DNA from: Prorocentrum cordatum
Lineage: Eukaryota > Sar > Dinophyceae > Prorocentrales > Prorocentraceae
DNA: 64,000 bases
Assembly (NCBI GenBank): GCA_963575745.1
Contig: CAUYUJ010009779.1
Span: forward strand, 1,223,679 to 1,287,678
Direction of reading: 5' to 3'
Shown here: piece after piece, positions 45,120-55,505 of the stretch
Position numbering within the stretch: the first letter of the stretch is position 1
Layout: each line of letters starts with the position of its first letter
Made by a program: the position numbers and the translations under genes
Notes under the pieces: generated by a model
The model's input: only the letters and a program-made list of their open reading frames with translations
Databases searched by the model: none
What the model was told of the DNA's origin: nothing

Positions 45120-45389
45120 GGCTGCACGCAGGGGTGACCCTAGGCAAGAGTGACCTACGGTGCGCGGTTGTGAGGGGGGGCGCGGAGGGGGCCACACCAG
45201 AGCGCGCAAGCCGCTCCTATCGCGTCGCTTCCAGAGGTCCAGGAGCCCCAGTGGGCCCGCACCAAAGGCCACTCCGGCGCAGGGCCACTTCCACGCGCCA
45301 TTCGCCGAGCGCACCCGTGGGCCCGCGCCCCGGCACCCTCGACCGCGAGGCTGGTCCTCGCCCGTGCGCAGCACTCGTGTGCATGCAAC

Positions 45390-45526
45390 TCGCCATCGCT
45401 CGGACGCCCATTCCCTGTGTTTTTTTGTCGGTTTCGTGCGTGTTTTTTGTTTTTTGCCAAATGATCGAGGATGCTCCTCGATGGTCCTCGCCGAAGGAAA
45501 CATGCACACGTCCGAGCGACGCCAAG
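45390..45526. mobile_element. TIR element E5 (family E)
   Basis: 137 bp, TCGCCATCGCTCGGACGCCC...CGTCCGAGCGACGCCAAG. Flanks GCAAC and CCAAC match at 4 of 5. Confidence 0.83.
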
Positions 45527-46063
45527 CCAACGGCGATCGGAGAACTGAAAGAATACCGACGCCGATGCCCCCTGGACCCCTGCGGGGGCGCGCTCTGACT
45601 CAAACTCCGCGGCGAATCCGGCCGCGGAGCCGAGGGCCCCTCAGGATGCCCCACGAGGCGAGAAGGAAGGAGAACGTGGGTATCGGTCGGAAGTTTGGGA
45701 GGGCGTGGCGGAAGTCAAACTGAGGCCACCGACCAGAAATCCGGAGTCGGTACTGGTCCGTGTCGCGCGTGCGGGCGAGGCGAAGCAACGCGAGGATGCT
45801 GATGTGCCGGCCGCGGCTAGGAGTAAGTCGGACAACATGCCTGTGTGTCAGTCTGGCAGTGACCCGCGGGGTTGTCTGGTGGTTGTCCTGTATGTTGCCC
45901 GTGCGTCGTCCCATAGTTGTACCGTAGTTGTCCTGTGGGTCATCCCGCCGGGTGTCCCGCGGTTGTCCCGTGGTTATCCCGTGGATTGTTCCATGGGGTG
46001 TCCCGTCCGCCCGAGAGCCCCAAGAGAGGCTCAAGATGACCCCAGAGGGTCCCTCCCCATGGT

Positions 46064-46252
46064 TAACCCAGTGGCTTCCCCAGGCGCTGGGGGAGCACCT
46101 GGTGCACCAGCATGGCCGCACCTTCGCTCGGCATGTTACAGCGCATGCGTTTCCAGAGGCAGGGAGCGGCGGTGATTCGCAGCAGGCGTCTTCGGTGGTG
46201 GACAGTAAGATATATAGCCGTTACTTAGCCATAATCGTTAGTTAGACAGGTC
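46064..46252. repeat. Dispersed duplication L, copy 1
   Basis: GTTAACCCAGTGGCTTCCCC...CTGGGGGAGCACCTGGTGCA...CATGCGTTTCCxGAGGCAGG...TTAGACAGGTCGG, about 85% like copy 2 (46972-47163). No TIRs; a frame contains EHLVHQHGRT. Unit nature unknown. Confidence 0.75.
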
Positions 46253-46427
46253 GGGCCATCCAACGCAAAACCATGAAAGCTGCACACGTCTCCCCCAATC
46301 ACCTTGTCAAACGAGACGTGGTCCATGAGGTATATGCACTTCCCCTCCGAAGTGCACCCCGCTCGCGGGGAAATCGCATCGAAACCAAGATCACATTGGG
46401 CGAATCGCATGCTTGCACGGCCCTCCG

Positions 46428-46575
46428 AGACGAAGCCAGGACGAGGATAACTTCGGGTAAGGATAAATCGAGGATCTCTGAGACCTGGTGGATCTGGAGG
46501 ATGTCTCGGGCGACGCGGCCTTCTCGGAGCGTTCCAGAACGCTCTGGAACGGATTGATCCTCGTCCCAGCACCGG
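46428..46575. mobile_element. Divergent family D relative D4
   Basis: Keeps CGAGGATCTCTGAGA, GGAGGATGTxTxGGGCGxCGCGGCC and the GAGCGTTCCAGAACGCTCTGGAACG palindrome of family D, but its ends are mutated beyond recognition. Confidence 0.5.
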
Positions 46576-46971
46576 CTTGGCCGTGTGATCGGTTCTCAAT
46601 GACGTTTTTGGTCTCCAGGCCGATTTTCAGGATTCGCGTCGCCATTCTTACTGTAATGAGCGCGTCAATTGGGCGATACCTTCCCTGGCGCACGGTCTGC
46701 TTTGCAGGATCGGGGCGCAAACGTGTATGGCACGCGATGGACTGCCACCGCCTGCGTCGTTCATGAGCTCGCCTCCGGGCGCGCGGGCTTGACCCCCTTG
46801 GCCCCTAGCCGTGCGGATGCGACGACAATGGACACCCTAACAGTCCTATCATTGAACTGAAATGTGATTAAAAAATCGGAAGAGTGTTCTGAGAAGTCTC
46901 TACACATGTGTTAAACACTTCTAACCCATGTTTAACACACATGGTTCAGACATTGATCGTCCTCAACAACC

Positions 46972-47163
46972 CCAGTGGCTTCCCCATGCGCTGGGGGAGC
47001 ACCTGGTGCACCAGCATGGCCGCACCCTCGCTCGGCATGTTATAACACATGCGTTTCCGGAGGCAGGGGGCGGCGGCAAATCGCCGCAGGCGTTTTCGGT
47101 GGTAGACAGTTAGATCGATAGCCGAAGGGATAGTTAGCCCAGAATCGTTAGATAGACAGGTCG
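46972..47163. repeat. Dispersed duplication L, copy 2
   Basis: Counterpart of 46064-46252, followed by TGGCGGCATGCTTCCTCTCC also found at about 31570. Confidence 0.75.
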
Positions 47164-47759
47164 GTTGGCGGCATGCTTCCTCTCCAGTGATCGTCCTCCA
47201 CAACCCCAGCCCCTGGGCGTGGCTTACTGGGGGGGTCACAAATGGGGGGGTCAGAAAAGGTCCCCTCTCGAGCCCCCTTTCGGGCCCCTCCAGAGCCCCA
47301 TGGGGGCTCGTTTGGGTACCGTTTGGGCACCTTTTCGGACCACCCTCGCCACCCCCCCATTTATGACCCCCCCATTACGCGGCGCACAATCGGGCCGAGC
47401 GAAAGGGGGGGATAGCAAAGGGGGGGTTTGAGAATCAGCTCACGCAGCTGATTTTCCTGGCGCCTCCCGGCGCCGGAGGCGGCCATGTATCGAGGAATGT
47501 GCCCCTCGGTGAGGCCGAAACCAGCTGCATGCAGCAAATTTCGTAACCCCCCCTTTCCAAATCCCCCCCTTTCGCCCAGCCCGACACGAGCCCCGTCCGA
47601 CTCTCAGAGGTCCGGCCGAGCCGCGGCGGGGGCGCCGCAGTTCGCCGGGAGCCGGCCGGGCCGATCGCGCCGGGGCGCGGCACGCCCGGGGCTCCCCCTT
47701 CCGCCCTCCCCGCGGCGCCCGGACGGCCCGGGCCGACCTCCGTCCCCTCCCTCTCCGGC

Positions 47760-47905
47760 GCCTCTCTCCCTCCCTCCCCTGTGCCTCCTCCTCTTGCTCC
47801 TGCTCCTCCCCCCTCCCCCCTCCCCCCCCCCTCCCCCCCCCTCCCCCCTCCCCCTCCCTGTTCCTCCCCTCCCTCCCTCCCTCCTCCCTCCCTCCCTCCC
47901 TCCTC
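47760..47905. repeat. C/T-only tract (CCCT, CCTCC)
   Basis: Pyrimidine tract with long C-runs, ending next to H5. Confidence 0.9.
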
Positions 47906-47915
47906 TCTGCCTTCT

Positions 47916-48078
47916 TAAAGGGGCCCCAGGACACACAAAGAAATACACACAAATAAAAAGATCCCCAATATTTCCTCATACTTTCTGGGCTTTTGTCTCC
48001 CCCCCCGCTTCCCATATTTTCCGATATTTTCATGGGAATCGACGATCAATTGTGTCTGTGTGTTTCTTTCCCTCCTGA
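47916..48078. mobile_element. TIR element H5 (family H)
   Basis: 163 bp, TAAAGGGGCCCCAGGACACA...TTTCCCTCCTGA. Perfect duplication CTTCT at 47911-47915 and 48079-48083. Confidence 0.9.
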
Positions 48079-48084
48079 CTTCTG

Positions 48085-48131
48085 CTCCCTCCCTCCCTCC
48101 TCCCTCCCTCCCTCCCTCCCTCCCTCCCCCC
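48085..48131. repeat. CCCT microsatellite
   Basis: CTCC units continuing the tract left of H5, so H5 appears inserted in a pyrimidine repeat. Confidence 0.85.
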
Positions 48132-48327
48132 CCTTGTTTTGCTGCTCCTCCCGACCGTCGTCCGCGGCCGGCCCCCCTCCGCCTCTACCCCCCCCCCCGA
48201 GCGGCGGCGCGCCAATGGCGCACGCCGCGGGCCCCGCAAGCAGAGGGCGGCTCCGAGGCGGGAGGGCCCCGCGTCGCGAGGGTCGCAGGCCCTCGCGGCC
48301 CCTCGCGGCCCTCCCCCGCTACCAGCT

Positions 48328-48572
48328 TCCAGTCGGGCCTGTCCCCCCCCAACAGGGGGACTCTCGAGGAGAAACTAAACATACCCCAAACGGACCCCCC
48401 AAAGATGCCCCAAACATACTAAAACATAGTCCCCAGGTTATTTATGTTTGCTTGTTTGTTGTGAGTATGGTTGAATATGTGTGAGTAGTTTGATTATTGT
48501 TTGACGATTGTTCCGTTATCTTTTCTACTATCTTTGTATATCTCCTCGTGTAGAGGGACAGACCCGACCTAA
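48328..48572. mobile_element. TIR element A2 (family A)
   Basis: 245 bp, TCCAGTCGGGCCTGTCCCCC...AGAGGGACAGACCCGACCTAA. The 8-bp flanks TACCAGCT (48320-48327) and CACCAGCT (48573-48580) match at 7 of 8. The interior has TTTGTTGTGAGTATGG-like AT-rich filler. Confidence 0.85.
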
Positions 48573-48713
48573 CACCAGCTCTCCGCGGCCCCCTTCGGCG
48601 AGCAGAGGCCTGCACCGCCCGCGCGCACGAGCCCCGTTCCTCGCCGCGCGCCCGCCGCGCTTGCCGCACGGCCTGCCGGCCCTCGCCGCCGCCCTGCTGA
48701 GGTGAAGCCAGGC

Positions 48714-49053
48714 TCAAGTCGGGCGTGTCCCCCTGCAGGGGGATTCGCGACGACAAATAATCGGGGATGGACAAACCTCCCTTTAGCAAAACGTGGTTTG
48801 GTGAAAACGACCCGAGGCCCAAACCTGGCGGGCGCGAGCCTGGAAAATAACGGCCACGGCGCCCTCTCGAGAACCGCAAACGGACAATTCACGAATCGAC
48901 GTGTCACTGTTGGGGTTTCTGTCCACCCCCGAAATAAACAATACTCAACAGATACTAAAAAAAGGTATAAATACTCACAAGAGAGACCCCGTATTTTTGG
49001 TGATTGAAACGATTTTGGGATATTCCCCCTGCAGAAGGACAGGCCCGACTGAA
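48714..49053. mobile_element. TIR element A3 (family A), hosting B1
   Basis: TCAAGTCGGGCGTGTCCCCC...GAAGGACAGGCCCGACTGAA with the perfect 8-bp duplication AGCCAGGC (48706-48713, 49054-49061). Without B1 it is about 168 bp, the family size. Confidence 0.92.
48761..48932. mobile_element. TIR element B1 (family B), nested in A3
   Basis: 172 bp, TCGGGGATGGACAAACC...GGGGTTTCTGTCCACCCCCGA. Perfect duplication AATAA at 48756-48760 and 48933-48937. Inner box GAAAACGACCCGAGGCCCAA is shared with B2. Confidence 0.92.
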
Positions 49054-49194
49054 AGCCAGGCTCAGGAAAAACTCGGATCGGGCCAAGACGGTTATCGTGG
49101 CGGGCGCCGCGGCGTCTCTCGGGGCGTCCCCTGGGACGCTCCGAAAGCACCCGCGGCATGATGCATCCGCTCCGAAAGCATCCCGGTTCCCCCC

Positions 49195-49330
49195 TTGCCG
49201 TCGCTCGGACGTCAATTTTCCGTGCATGTTTCGGTTTCGTGCGTGTTGTTGTTGTTGTTGCCCGATGGTCCAGGATGGTCCTCGAGGGTCCTCGCCGAGA
49301 AACAAGTGCACACGTCCGAGCGATGCCAAG
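49195..49330. mobile_element. TIR element E6 (family E)
   Basis: 136 bp, TTGCCGTCGCTCGGACGTCA...ACGTCCGAGCGATGCCAAG; flanks CCCCC and CCCCA. It contains a TTG run where other copies have T-runs. Confidence 0.83.
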
Positions 49331-49548
49331 CCCCAGGCCTGCCCGCCTTGCCTTGGCCAAGGGCTCCCAACTTCGCGCTGCGCGCTGCGCGAAGCGCGAA
49401 GTGCGAACAACTTCGCGCTCTCCCGCCGCCTCCCAGGAGAGGAGAGGAGGATGAGGATGAATCCGAACCGCGGAGGGCGCGAAACGCTTAGCGCTAGGAA
49501 AAAAAATGAGCCGAAGCAGAGGACAAGAAGAGGAGGACGAGAAGAAGA
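49331..49548. repeat. Block paralogous to 60488-60640
   Basis: CAAGGGCTCCCAACTTCGCG, GAAGCGCGAAGTGCGAACAA and CTCCCAGGxGAG recur at 60488-60640. The LINE insertion site follows directly. Confidence 0.8.
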
Positions 49549-49565
49549 GGCTGAGCCGAAGAGGA
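49549..49565. repeat. 17-bp target duplication at the LINE 3' end
   Basis: GGCTGAGCCGAAGAGGA, identical to 55503-55519 on the other side of the LINE; typical of target-primed reverse transcription. Confidence 0.9.
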
Positions 49566-49737
49566 TGAGATGAGATGAGATGAGATGAGACGACTCCCAG
49601 GAGGACAGTCCCAGGAGAGAGGGCCCAGCCCGCAAAACTTGTTGGGCAGGTGCACCATCGGGGGGAGATCTTGTGAGGCCGAGCGTGGTGACAAAGCCAC
49701 GCACGGCGCTCGCGACAGGTGCACCCGCTCCGAAACC

Positions 49738-51220
49738 TTAAACCTGGCGGCTATTCTCGCGGGCTCGAACTCGCTCCATCAAGCGAGCCATTCGAGCTTC
49801 ATACGAGATGGCACTGCCGACCGAGTACTCAACAACTGAAGTCGTCGCTCTGACATCCCTCGCACTAGCCACTGCGAGGCCGACACGTGGGGCAGGAATC
49901 GCTCGGTCGATCAACGCACGAATTCGGGGGTGCGGGGCGAGCCCTCTCCGAAAACGCGACAAAATCATTTTACCAGTGCAGGTGGAGGGGGCACAGGGCT
50001 TGCTCAACTTAATGGCCTTTTCCTGGCTCCGACCTCCACACTTCAGACACAACAGGGATCCCCGTCGAGCCTGAGTGCTCTCTTCTTCGGCACGGCACCG
50101 CACAGCACGCAACGGAGCAAGACGAGAGCCACTGACGGCGACGAGCTGATGTCCCGTCGAGTCAACCGTGAGAGGCTTCAAAAACGACGGGGTCCCAAGA
50201 CAACTATTCAAAGGCAAGTTACGACACGATGGCGCAACTTTGAAACAGACTTCGCACTGCCAGCCAAGCTCCCCCAGACCCCAAGCGTGCCACCCCTCCC
50301 CCCGAGAGTTCCTGTGTCGGCGCAGCGCTGTGGGTCTCCGCCACCGCTGCGGCCTCTCCTCGAGAGAGCACGGGACGATTGCAGCAGCCAGCGCCACGAA
50401 ATCGGCAGCCCGACTCCTCGCGAGGTCAAGCTTGGCCAAAACTCAAGCGACGGAGCAGGGTGTAAACTGGCGGCAAGTTTAGCATGGTGATCGGCGAAAC
50501 GGTTCGCTTCGGCCCAGTGGCGCCCCTCGCCCGACAGACTGTCAATCTGCCCCTGGGACCGATGAACCTCGACGTGCCGAACCGAGATGACTTGGTGGCC
50601 TTCCAGGCCACGACCGAACTTCAGAATGCCAGCGGCCTGGTTGGGCGCGCGCAGCTGAGATTGAACAGGCTGCTGGAATCGCCGAATCGCAAGTATGCAG
50701 TCGCTGCCAGCCAGGCTCTCGCGGTCGGCGATCTGGCCAATCAAGCAAAGCGCAACACTTTCGGCGATGCTCGGCGTTTGCGGGAGGTTGCCAGCAACAG
50801 GGCCTCGAATTACTGCCACGGGCACATTGCACTCAGGAGACAGCACTGCAATTGCCCACGACGCGCGCTCAAGCTCCACTAAGCCTGGCCGTGTGCAGGA
50901 GCCGTCGGGGGCTACGTCCAATCGAGGGCCCTGAACGAGAGACGCCACGCCCTCAAACTCAACCGCCAACCCCTCCCCCTCCGGGCCCTCGAGGACCACT
51001 TTATCCGAGCAGGAAGGGGGGGGGGGCCCCCCCTCGTCGCACAGGAAAGCTCCTTGCACAAAGATGGGGTCGTCAGGCCCGATACCTGCACTGACGAATA
51101 GGGGGCTGACTTTAGCCTCAGTGCGGGCGGCGACAACGGCAGGCAGCACGCATTCATTCAAACAGTGCTTGATTGTCTGCCTCTGGCCGCACGCACAAAG
51201 GCCATCGCAAATAGCATACT
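49738..51220 (-). pseudogene. LINE ORF2 3' part: zinc motif, RNase H, C-terminal Cys region
   Basis: Continues ORF2 after a frame change near 51,200. First comes a CACGQ...TIKHC...EC motif as seen between RT and RNase H in LINEs. RNase H follows at about 50,950-50,470: DGSC (first Asp), PSIAESVAL (Glu), VEVHRSQGQ (His) and NRFADHHAK (last Asp). A second frame change near 50,450 leads to a C-terminal part with WQCEVCF and LLCLKCGG, two CxxC pairs, ending at the stop at 49738. RNase H would remove RNA from the RNA:DNA hybrid. Assignments rest on motif spacing read by eye. Confidence 0.72.
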
Positions 51221-53209
51221 CGGAGGCGTTCTGCGAACGTCGATTGTCGCTCCTCGATGGTCCATCCAGCTTATCGCGGACAAGACTCGCCAGCCCGCAC
51301 GCCGCGCAGCTAGCACAGCTCGAGACAAGGGGCCACGGCTAGATGCCCAGTCGGTGACCTGAGAAGGCTTGGCTTCACGCCATAGCCTCAACAAACGAGC
51401 ACGCACAGCGAACGGGTGTCTGCAGAACTCCGATTGCCACAACATTCTGCACCACTGGATGGCAGGCGCAATAGCGGATGCAGCGGCGCCATCACCGAGC
51501 AAGACAGTCTTGCTCGAAAGGCTCACACCACCATGCACAGGAAGTTGGCCTCGACCGACATCACGCCTGCACCTCAGCGACTCCGAGTTGCTGAGCCCGG
51601 CGACCTCACTGCCGTAAGTGGCCTCGGGCAAGGCGCCAGAGCGGATGACGCGGCCGATAGACTGCGCCTCGTGGCCAGTGATGGCCTTGCCGAAGCGCCT
51701 GATCTTCCGCATGCGCCTCAGCATGTGCACCTTGCGCTTGGCGCGCCTGGTGGGCACTCCCTGGTCGGCCCCCCTGCTGCCCTCGCTGGCGTCGGCGCCA
51801 ACATAGACAGAGCTGCGCCTCGCAACGGAGGCAGGTAGGCCGAGCCTGGACACGATGCCCTGCGCAAGGGAAAGGGCGGTGCCGACAATCACTAGCTTGT
51901 CGTTGATGATCGCGTCGAGCTCAGTGACCGTCTCCCTGAACTCCAGCATTGCGTTGACCATCATGGAAGTAGTCGTGCTCACCGTGGTAGACGATGCCCG
52001 AATCGAGTTGTCGTCAGTGTAGCTCACAAACTGAATGAACGGCTGTCTGACAAGGAAGCTGTCACACTCCCTCACAGACCACACCTTGACCGAAACATCA
52101 CAAAACACATGTCCAGCAGGGAGGCCGCATTCGGCACAAAGGGCCTGCTCCGCATGATGAACAGCTGACCTCAGCACACGTGGCGCACGCCACATGTTGC
52201 GCACCAATTTCAGGAAGGCCGTGGACGCGTTGAAACTGATGTACTTGTCGCGCAGCTTGGTCAAAGGAACGCGCTCGTAGTACTTGTTTAAACCGGCAAC
52301 TGCGAGTGCGCCATGGTAGGCCTGCTTGCTGTCGGCCTCACCCTCAGCCGCCTGGGGCCACGCACAGTCGACGGAGGACCGCCCACGAGCAGCACCCCGG
52401 CACGGCCTGTCAATCTGCAGCTGCAACTCTCGAAGCACTGGCCGTCGCATCCGCTGTCAAATCCTGTAGAGCCCAGCGTAGAGCACCACCAACCGATTGC
52501 CAGTGGCAGACGTCTTGGGTAGCATCGGCGCAAACAACCAGCACAGCTGCCTCGGCGGTAGTCCCAAAGACTCCATCGCCTTGAACATCAGGGCGACCAC
52601 CTCGAGGGCCTGACCCTCCAAGAGAAGGAGGTGACGGGGATGAAAATGATCAGGCGCTGCCGTGGTGTTGTGCGAGAACGATCGCGCAACTGCACCTATC
52701 TCGCCAAGATTCACCTTCGGCAACACCGTTCGGTCAGGAATCCATGCTGGCACTGGACGGGAACTTGACCACAACCTCCTGTGCAAGTCCACTTCGTGCC
52801 GAACAACATCGCGCACGTGAGCCGACACACCATGGGCCGTTGGGACCACCGTGGGCTGAGCAACGTCACGGCACTTCGTAGTGCGGCGGGGGAGGCGTGA
52901 GCCATTGGAAACGGCCATGGCACACCACTCCTTCCACTTCTGGCGGTCCTCCTGGGTTGCTCCGTTGACCGCGAGCTTGACGTCGGGCTCAATGTCCCCT
53001 AGGAGCTCGCGGCATGCCTCCCCCTCAAAGCCAGCCTGCACCATGCCGCGCGCCTGCTGAACAGATCGATCGAGGCGCGCGGCAAGGCCCTGCCCATGGT
53101 AGTTGGCCGTCGCGAAGTTGAGGATCTCCTCAGCAGCCAACGACAGGTCCGGCACGGACGGGTTGGCCACCGTCTTGCACTGCATGATGCTGAGGAGGGA
53201 AGACTGCAA
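51158..53209 (-). pseudogene. LINE ORF2 reverse transcriptase
   Basis: One reading frame over about 680 codons with a single in-frame TGA (52459-52457). The N-terminal linker includes DRQKWKEWCAMAV. The RT N-part has AAPDHFHPRHLLLLEG and MLPKTSATGNR. The catalytic motif is QFVSYTDDNSIRA (Y-T-D-D). The thumb-like part has KVHMLRRMRKIRRFGKA and LPEATYGSEVAGLS. The stop falls just after LYAGLYRI, where related elements as I recall them have Trp; TGG to TGA is one change. The enzyme copies the LINE RNA at the nicked target. The endonuclease frame lies upstream; the zinc and RNase H part is in another frame downstream. Confidence 0.88.
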
Positions 53210-54328
53210 CCATTGCCAACCTCGGCCTCAGCCTGCAGGTCGGACGCGTCTTTGACGCATTGGTGACGTCGACCCACCGAGGTTGCAAGTACCGAGCGAA
53301 ACCAAAAAGAACTCTGCGATCCTGATGACCCACAGCGTTCGCGATAGCCCCTGCGGCTGCGACAGCGAAGTGGCCCCGCGCCGCCGAGAGAAGGCCCCAT
53401 CCAACTCCAGGGGGAGACTCAGGATCGCCACGCGACTGGACAGCAGCTTCGGCAACACACCGAGCGCTGGTGTAGGTGGGCGGCTGCACTTGCGGCCCAA
53501 TGATGATCTGGGTGCCCATCTTTGGCGCCACCGTGTAGACCAGCCGCTTGACGTGCTCAGCATTACCTTTGAGGACAATATGAACAGGGCGATGGCCTCG
53601 CTTAGCCCACTTGACATCAATGCCGACACTGGCATACATCCTTATGGCCGCTGAGTTGAGGAAGAAAAATCGATGACAGACTGACCTGCACCTCCTCGAA
53701 ACGTGACAGAAGACGAGCTCACAATCGAACAGCCAACGTGAGCGGGGAACTGGCTCGCCTCCAACTCGCCTGGGCACATGTTCCAATCACCGCCAATGAC
53801 GACTGGACCGCCCAGTGCCTCAGCAGCGAGGCCCAACTCCTGCAACAGCCTGCCGTTGCGGCCAGCGGCGCCCTCACCAGTGCGCAGGTACACGTTAAAA
53901 GCATGCAGGCCGACAGGCAGCTCGGGTGCATCTACGAGAACATTCTGAACTCGGTTCGGGACGACCTCACGCACACCGATGGCAGGAGGACGAAGTCCGA
54001 GACGATCGCGCACGGCACCAGCAACACCTGCCGACGGCACAGAACCAGAAGTCGGCAGGCTCGGCAACGCCATAAGCCTCCAACCCCGCACACCGCACCA
54101 TGAAGCCACAGCCTCGACGTGCTCGCTGATGTGCACGAACTCCTGCAGCAGCACCACGCTCGCCATCGTGCTGGCGAGGCGCTTCTTGACGGACGCCTTC
54201 TCGCCGCTGGCGTTGTAGGTCTCGATGCTGAACTCAGCGCCGACCGTCGGCCTGACCCCGCTCGGCGGCGCCCGCCCACGCCCAGGCAGCCCACAAACGT
54301 CAGGCCAGGCAGTCGAAGGACTACCCAT
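53210..54328 (-). pseudogene. LINE ORF2 5' part: EEP-type endonuclease
   Basis: ORF2 starts at an ATG (54328) that overlaps the ORF1 stop in ATGGGTAG. Motifs: FSIETYNASG (first strand), VVLLQEFVHI (catalytic Glu), LMALPSLPTSG, FNVYLRTGEG, VVIGGDWNMCP (catalytic Asp/Asn) and SVIDF. Near 53,665 the frame breaks (stop at 53642). The homology continues one frame over: AAIRMYASVGIDVKWAKRGHRPVHIVL, whose HRPV is the expected C-terminal catalytic His region. The frame returns before 53209. This family nicks target DNA in apurinic-endonuclease-like LINEs. At least two frameshifts make it inactive here. Confidence 0.85.
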
Positions 54329-55352
54329 GCCGCGCTCGCTTGGCCGCCAGCTCGGACCACATAGTGTCGAAGGCGGACATGAAGTCATCGATGCTGCCTT
54401 CGCTCCGAGCATGATAGAGTGCCCGCTTCTGCACCTCCGTGGGGGCAGGCATAGCCTCATCAGCAGCATCAGCAGCAGGAGGAACAGTCCCAGCGCTGGC
54501 GGCACGGGCAGCAGCCTTGCTGGCGACCGCCGACTTGAGCTTGACCCATGCCTCAGACTTGAGGAGCGCGACGAGGTCGGGCTGGTCGGCCACGTCGTCC
54601 TCAACCAGGTCGATGTCGGCCGCAACGGTGGTGACGTTCTTGGCCGACTCGCTGAACGCCGCGCCCAGCGCCGCCACCTCCAACCTCTTCGCTGCGATGG
54701 TCTCCTTGCGCGTCGCGATGCCCTTGGCCAGCTCCTCAAGCTGGCGCTCCTTCTCACCCGACTCCTTCTCCAACTTCTCCAGGCCGTTCCGCGCCCGCTG
54801 CAAATCCTGCTGCGTGCGCCGATGTAGGGCCTGGGGAGACAATAGCGCACGCTTCTCCGTACGCAGCGTCTCCAACTGCTTCTCGATCGGACCCCGAAGA
54901 TCCTTGTTGCGCTCGTCGGCGGGTGGAAGCTTCGCGAGGCCCCCCTCGAGCTGCGTGATCCGTTCGCCGAGCTTGGCACTCTGCGACTTCTTATCAGGGT
55001 CAGCGCCGTCTGCGGCCTCGCGCCACGGCGCTGTGCCGCCAGGTTTGGGCCACTCCTTGTCGGGCGGCGCCAAGCGCTTCTCGATGGCCTGCATCCACTC
55101 CGCAAGCTGCTTGGGGATGCCCTGCGTCGCCGGGCCTCCTTGCTTGAAGCCCGCCTTCTTGCCGCCGCCTCCGCCAGCATCGGCCTCCTTGTGTTTCTGG
55201 CGAGCACGCGAGAGGATGGCAGCAGGCGCGTCGCGGCCGCAGAGGCACTGGATGCGGCACGCCCAGTTCTCCGCGCGCCCGCATTGCCCGCAGCACCAGT
55301 GGGGCTTGCGCGGGCCTCGAAGCACAGTGACCGCTGGCGGCTGCGGCACCAT
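54321..55352 (-). CDS. LINE ORF1: zinc-ribbon plus coiled-coil protein
   Basis: Open from the ATG at 55352 (frame open from 55445) to TAG at 54323-54321, about 343 codons. Near the N-terminus HWCCGQCGRAENWACRIQC has the W-x-C-x2-C...N...C spacing of a RanBP2-like zinc ribbon with slightly altered last spacing. A charged middle with heptad-like stretches follows (RTQQDLQRARNGLEKLEKES, then ERQLEELAKGIATRKE), probably a coiled coil. The end is EGSIDDFMSAFDTMWSELAA. LINE ORF1 proteins bind the RNA and act as chaperones; that role is inferred. An ATG immediately after the spliced leader (55483) is in the ORF2 frame, so the true start is uncertain. Confidence 0.7.
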   Translation of the reverse strand: MVPQPPAVTVLRGPRKPHWCCGQCGRAENWACRIQCLCGRDAPAAILSRARQKHKEADAGGGGGKKAGFKQGGPATQGIPKQLAEWMQAIEKRLAPPDKEWPKPGGTAPWREAADGADPDKKSQSAKLGERITQLEGGLAKLPPADERNKDLRGPIEKQLETLRTEKRALLSPQALHRRTQQDLQRARNGLEKLEKESGEKERQLEELAKGIATRKETIAAKRLEVAALGAAFSESAKNVTTVAADIDLVEDDVADQPDLVALLKSEAWVKLKSAVASKAAARAASAGTVPPAADAADEAMPAPTEVQKRALYHARSEGSIDDFMSAFDTMWSELAAKRARHG

Positions 55353-55483
55353 GCCTGGGATGAGAGTGACGCGCCGAGGTGGGGCGGACCACCTCGGCGC
55401 TCGCCCTGGGGCTGACCAGGGGAAGGGCTGCAAACTGGCCGCGGACTAGCGGTATCCAAGCGTTCCCCTGTGGAACAAAACAT

Positions 55484-55505
55484 CTTGAGCCAAAATGGCT
55501 ACGGC
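55484..55505 (-). other. Dinoflagellate spliced-leader sequence fused to the LINE 5' end
   Basis: The minus strand reads G-CCGTAGCCATTTTGG-CTCAAG, matching all 22 positions of the published dinoflagellate spliced leader (first position D). It is normally added to mRNA by trans-splicing. In genomic DNA at the junction of a retroelement it shows reverse transcription of a trans-spliced transcript. The next bases are ATGTTTTGTTCC. It is not an SL RNA gene: no donor GT or snRNA-like tail follows. Confidence 0.95.

Larger units (their letters stand above)
49566..55502 (-). mobile_element. Full-length LINE with spliced leader at its 5' end
   Basis: About 5.94 kb non-LTR retrotransposon on the minus strand. 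It starts with the dinoflagellate spliced leader (55505-55484, its first bases overlapping the target duplication). Then come a 5' leader of about 130 nt, ORF1, an overlapping ORF2 (endonuclease, reverse transcriptase, zinc motif, RNase H, C-terminal Cys motifs), a short 3' region and five TCTCA units (49590-49566). A perfect 17-bp direct repeat bounds it. There is no poly-A. Order and tail are seen in the sequence; the EEP-RT-RNase H order with a microsatellite tail is known for several LINE clades, but the clade is not assigned. ORF2 has frameshifts, so this copy is dead on its own. Confidence 0.92.

Noticed and set aside
53642-55483. A 613-codon protein starting at the ATG next to the spliced leader
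   Set aside because: Its first 385 or so codons are an Arg/Ser-rich shadow of ORF1; only the part after 54328 has endonuclease motifs. The stop-free GC-rich frame is not evidence of translation.
55484-55505. A spliced-leader RNA gene
   Set aside because: No GT donor follows the leader and no short RNA body with an Sm-like site is seen; it is joined straight to the LINE leader and lies at the insertion boundary.
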